Assembly: GCA_023459095.1 (NCBI GenBank)
Contig: JAEWVQ010000201.1
Coordinates: forward strand, 1 to 22,449
Direction: 5' to 3'
Length of the DNA stretch: 22,449 nucleotides
Source of the DNA: Pseudomonadota bacterium
GTDB lineage: Bacteria > Pseudomonadota > Gammaproteobacteria > Burkholderiales > Rhodocyclaceae
Made by a program: the position numbers and the translations under genes. This document shows positions 20,783 to 22,449 of the stretch, piece after piece; within the stretch, counting starts at the first letter, position 1; each line of letters begins with the position of its first letter. The notes under the pieces are model-generated. The model had not been told where the DNA came from. It did not search any database and saw only the letters and a list, made by a program, of their open reading frames with translations.

Positions 20783-20833
20783 CATGCAGTTGGAGTAGGG
20801 TGGGCGCACTCTGAACTTCACGCTGCCCGCGGC

Positions 20834-22348
20834 ATGGACAACAAGCATTACGAATATCTGGTACGCAGCCTGGAACTCGACGCGGAGGCCAACCCGGCCG
20901 TCTTCCGCAGCCGCGTGGTGCTGGTCAGCGCCGCGGCCTACGTCGCGCTCGCCGTCACCCTGGCGCTCGCCGCCGTCCTCGCCGCCCTCGGCGTGCACTA
21001 CGCGCAGCAGAGCGGGCGGGCCTTCCTGCTGCTCCAGCTCGGGCTCGCCGGGCTGGTCGTGCTCGGCATCCTCTACACCGTGCTGCGCGCCTTCCTCACC
21101 CGGCTGGGCCCGCCCGAAGGCCGCGAAATCACCCGCGCCGAGGCGCCCAGGCTGTTCGAACTGCTCGACCGCATCCGCGGCAAGCTCGCCGGCCCGCCCA
21201 TCGACCGCGTCGTCATCGACCGCCAGTTCAACGCCGCGATCGCCCAGGTGCCGCGCTTCGGGCTGTTCGGCGGCCACCGCAATCACCTGGTCCTCGGCCT
21301 GCCCTATCTGTATGCGATGTCGCCGCGCGAGACCGCGGCCACGCTGGCGCACGAGTATGGCCACCTCGCGGGCGCCCACGGCAAGCTCGGCGCCTGGGTC
21401 TACCGCCAGCGCCTGACCTTCGGCGCACTCATGGACAAGGTGCGCGACACCGAGGGCAACTGGCTCAACGGCCTGCTGCACGCCGGCCTGCGTCGCTTCG
21501 CACCGTACTTCAACGCCTACACCTTCGTGCTCTCGCGCCAGGACGAATACCAGGCCGACACTGCCGCCAGCCAGGTCGCCGGCGCCGACGCCAACGCCAG
21601 CGGCCTGTGCCGCGGCGAACTGATCGGGCGCTGGATCGCCGAGGAGTTCTGGCCCCGCCTCTACGCCCAGGCCGACACCCACCCGCAGCCGCTGTTCATG
21701 CCCTACTCGGCGATGCGCACCGCGTTCTCCGCGACCTATGCCGACTGGAGCACCGAGGCGCGGCTGCAGGGCGCGCTGCAGCGCAAGTCCGACCTGCACG
21801 ACACCCACCCTTGCCTGCGCGAACGCCTCGACGCCATCGGCCAGGCGCCCGCGCTGCCGCCGCCGGTCGCGCACAACGCCGCCGACGCTCTGCTCGGCCC
21901 GCTCGCCGCGACCATCGCGCGCGAGTTCGATGCCGCGTGGTGGAGCGATGCGCGCGCCGACTGGCAGGCCCACTACCGCGAGCGTCGCGACCATCTGCAG
22001 ACGATCGCCGAACTCGGCCCCCGCCCGCCTGCCAGCCTGAGCCCGTTCGAAGCCCAGGAACTGGGCAGCGCGCTGATGGCCTGCGAACGCGCGCCCGAGG
22101 CGCGCCCGGTGTTCGAGCACCTGCTCGCGCGCAGCGACGGGCCGTTTCCGCGCGCGCGCATGATGTACGGCCAGCTGCTGGTCGACGCCGAGGACGCGCG
22201 CGGCGTGGAGGAACTCGCCCGCGCCGCCAAGGAAGACCCGCGCCTCGCCCAGCAGTGCGCCGAGTACGGCTACGTCTTCCTGCGCCAGGCCCAGGGCGGC
22301 GAGGCCGCCGCGCAATGGGCCGACGAGGTGATGCGCACGCGCGCCTGA
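20834..22348 (+). CDS. M48 family zinc metallopeptidase, membrane-anchored, with TPR-like C-terminus
   Basis: This is a 504-residue protein. Two membrane helices near the N-terminus (about 28-52 and 63-86) are followed by an M48 peptidase domain with the zinc-binding motif HEYGH at 173-177 and a third ligand in SRQDEYQAD (Glu near 238). About 250 further residues are helical and rich in Ala and Glu, resembling tetratricopeptide repeats (ALMACERAPEARPVFEHLLA, LLVDAEDARGVEELARAAKE). Relatives HtpX and Oma1 degrade misfolded membrane proteins, so a quality-control role is likely, with the C-terminus recruiting substrates. The active-site residues are intact. The ATG at 20834 has no obvious ribosome site; a purine-rich GGAGTAGGG lies about 35 bases upstream, too far to serve. 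It is a single gene after a probable terminator and is convergent with the fragment at the right edge. Confidence 0.88.
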   Translation: MDNKHYEYLVRSLELDAEANPAVFRSRVVLVSAAAYVALAVTLALAAVLAALGVHYAQQSGRAFLLLQLGLAGLVVLGILYTVLRAFLTRLGPPEGREITRAEAPRLFELLDRIRGKLAGPPIDRVVIDRQFNAAIAQVPRFGLFGGHRNHLVLGLPYLYAMSPRETAATLAHEYGHLAGAHGKLGAWVYRQRLTFGALMDKVRDTEGNWLNGLLHAGLRRFAPYFNAYTFVLSRQDEYQADTAASQVAGADANASGLCRGELIGRWIAEEFWPRLYAQADTHPQPLFMPYSAMRTAFSATYADWSTEARLQGALQRKSDLHDTHPCLRERLDAIGQAPALPPPVAHNAADALLGPLAATIAREFDAAWWSDARADWQAHYRERRDHLQTIAELGPRPPASLSPFEAQELGSALMACERAPEARPVFEHLLARSDGPFPRARMMYGQLLVDAEDARGVEELARAAKEDPRLAQQCAEYGYVFLRQAQGGEAAAQWADEVMRTRA

Positions 22349-22382
22349 AGCGCGCGCGGCCCGCCCCGCCTCTTCTGCGGCC

Positions 22383-22449
22383 TCAGCCCGCGGCCGGCGC
22401 GTCGCCCTGCTGCTGGGCCGCGACTTCGGCGCGCACCGCGTCCATATCG
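22383..22449 (-). CDS. C-terminal end of an unidentified minus-strand gene (partial)
   Basis: Reading in from the right edge on the minus strand, a frame ends in TGA at 22385-22383 and encodes DMDAVRAEVAAQQQGDAPAA plus a final Gly. The Ala/Gln/Glu-rich tail looks like the flexible end of a real protein, and convergence with the M48 gene leaves a sensible 34-base gap. Only 21 residues are visible, so the family cannot be named and the call itself is tentative. Confidence 0.35.
   Translation of the reverse strand, partial: DMDAVRAEVAAQQQGDAPAAG

Noticed and set aside
20696..22315. A 539-codon minus-strand frame opposite the M48 peptidase
   Set aside because: No motifs and biased composition; the plus strand has the intact HEYGH zinc peptidase.
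1..22449. CRISPR arrays, tRNA or rRNA genes, insertion sequences, phage or defence systems
   Set aside because: No evenly spaced direct repeats of array length, no cloverleaf-like segments, and no transposase, integrase or defence motifs were seen in any frame examined.

Overview
The window is uniformly GC-rich (about 70% by eye) chromosomal DNA. It has tightly packed genes, few recognisable Shine-Dalgarno sites over 6 bases, and -10-like hexamers of the TACAAT/TAAACT/TAGAAT type close to several starts. Gene content suggests a free-living, motile betaproteobacterium, most likely of the Rhodocyclales (Thauera/Azoarcus-like). The phylum-level call is fairly safe; the order-level call is inference from style, not a database match. 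No tRNA, rRNA, CRISPR array, insertion sequence or phage gene was seen.

Layout. Positions 1-1325 hold the end of a 2-keto-4-pentenoate hydratase/FAH-type gene and an Asp/Glu/hydantoin-racemase-family gene that lacks both expected catalytic cysteines. A Cache-domain chemoreceptor follows on the minus strand (1354-3381), with a sigma-28-like promoter at 3427-3454, and a small MscS-type channel diverges from it (3573-4394). An AT-rich promoter island near 4510 precedes an MFS transporter and a HAD-GT20 fusion that best fits glucosylglycerol-phosphate synthase/phosphatase (GgpPS). These genes, with the MscS channel, form an osmotic-adaptation neighbourhood.

Positions 8168-9478 (minus) encode TrpRS with a C-terminal extension. 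Diverging from it is a complete yfiR-yfiN-yfiB operon (9673-12046) with two 4-base ATGA overlaps: a periplasmic repressor, a membrane diguanylate cyclase and an OmpA-like lipoprotein for envelope-sensing c-di-GMP control. On the minus strand follow a small exported unknown protein, a MarC-family membrane protein and a PNPOx/NimA-like flavoprotein. The last is divergent from a MocR-type GntR/aminotransferase regulator (14144-15625).

Positions 15648-19191 hold a small exported glycine/alanine heptad-repeat protein, an MFS transporter, and a divergent two-gene operon: a DOMON-like (CBM9-like) protein overlapping a NamZ/DUF1343 exo-N-acetylmuramidase homologue. Neither operon product shows a signal peptide, which suggests intracellular cell-wall sugar salvage. 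The right end carries an exported endonuclease I (EndA/Dns type) with an extra Cys-containing C-terminal module, a YeaQ/GlsB-type small membrane protein, an M48 metalloprotease, and the last codons of a minus-strand gene.

Most of the window is ordinary chromosomal content. The items most worth a second look are the cysteine-less racemase homologue, the GgpPS/MFS unit with its AT-rich control region, the signal-less DOMON-NamZ pair, the sigma-28 promoter on the chemoreceptor, and the small heptad-repeat protein.
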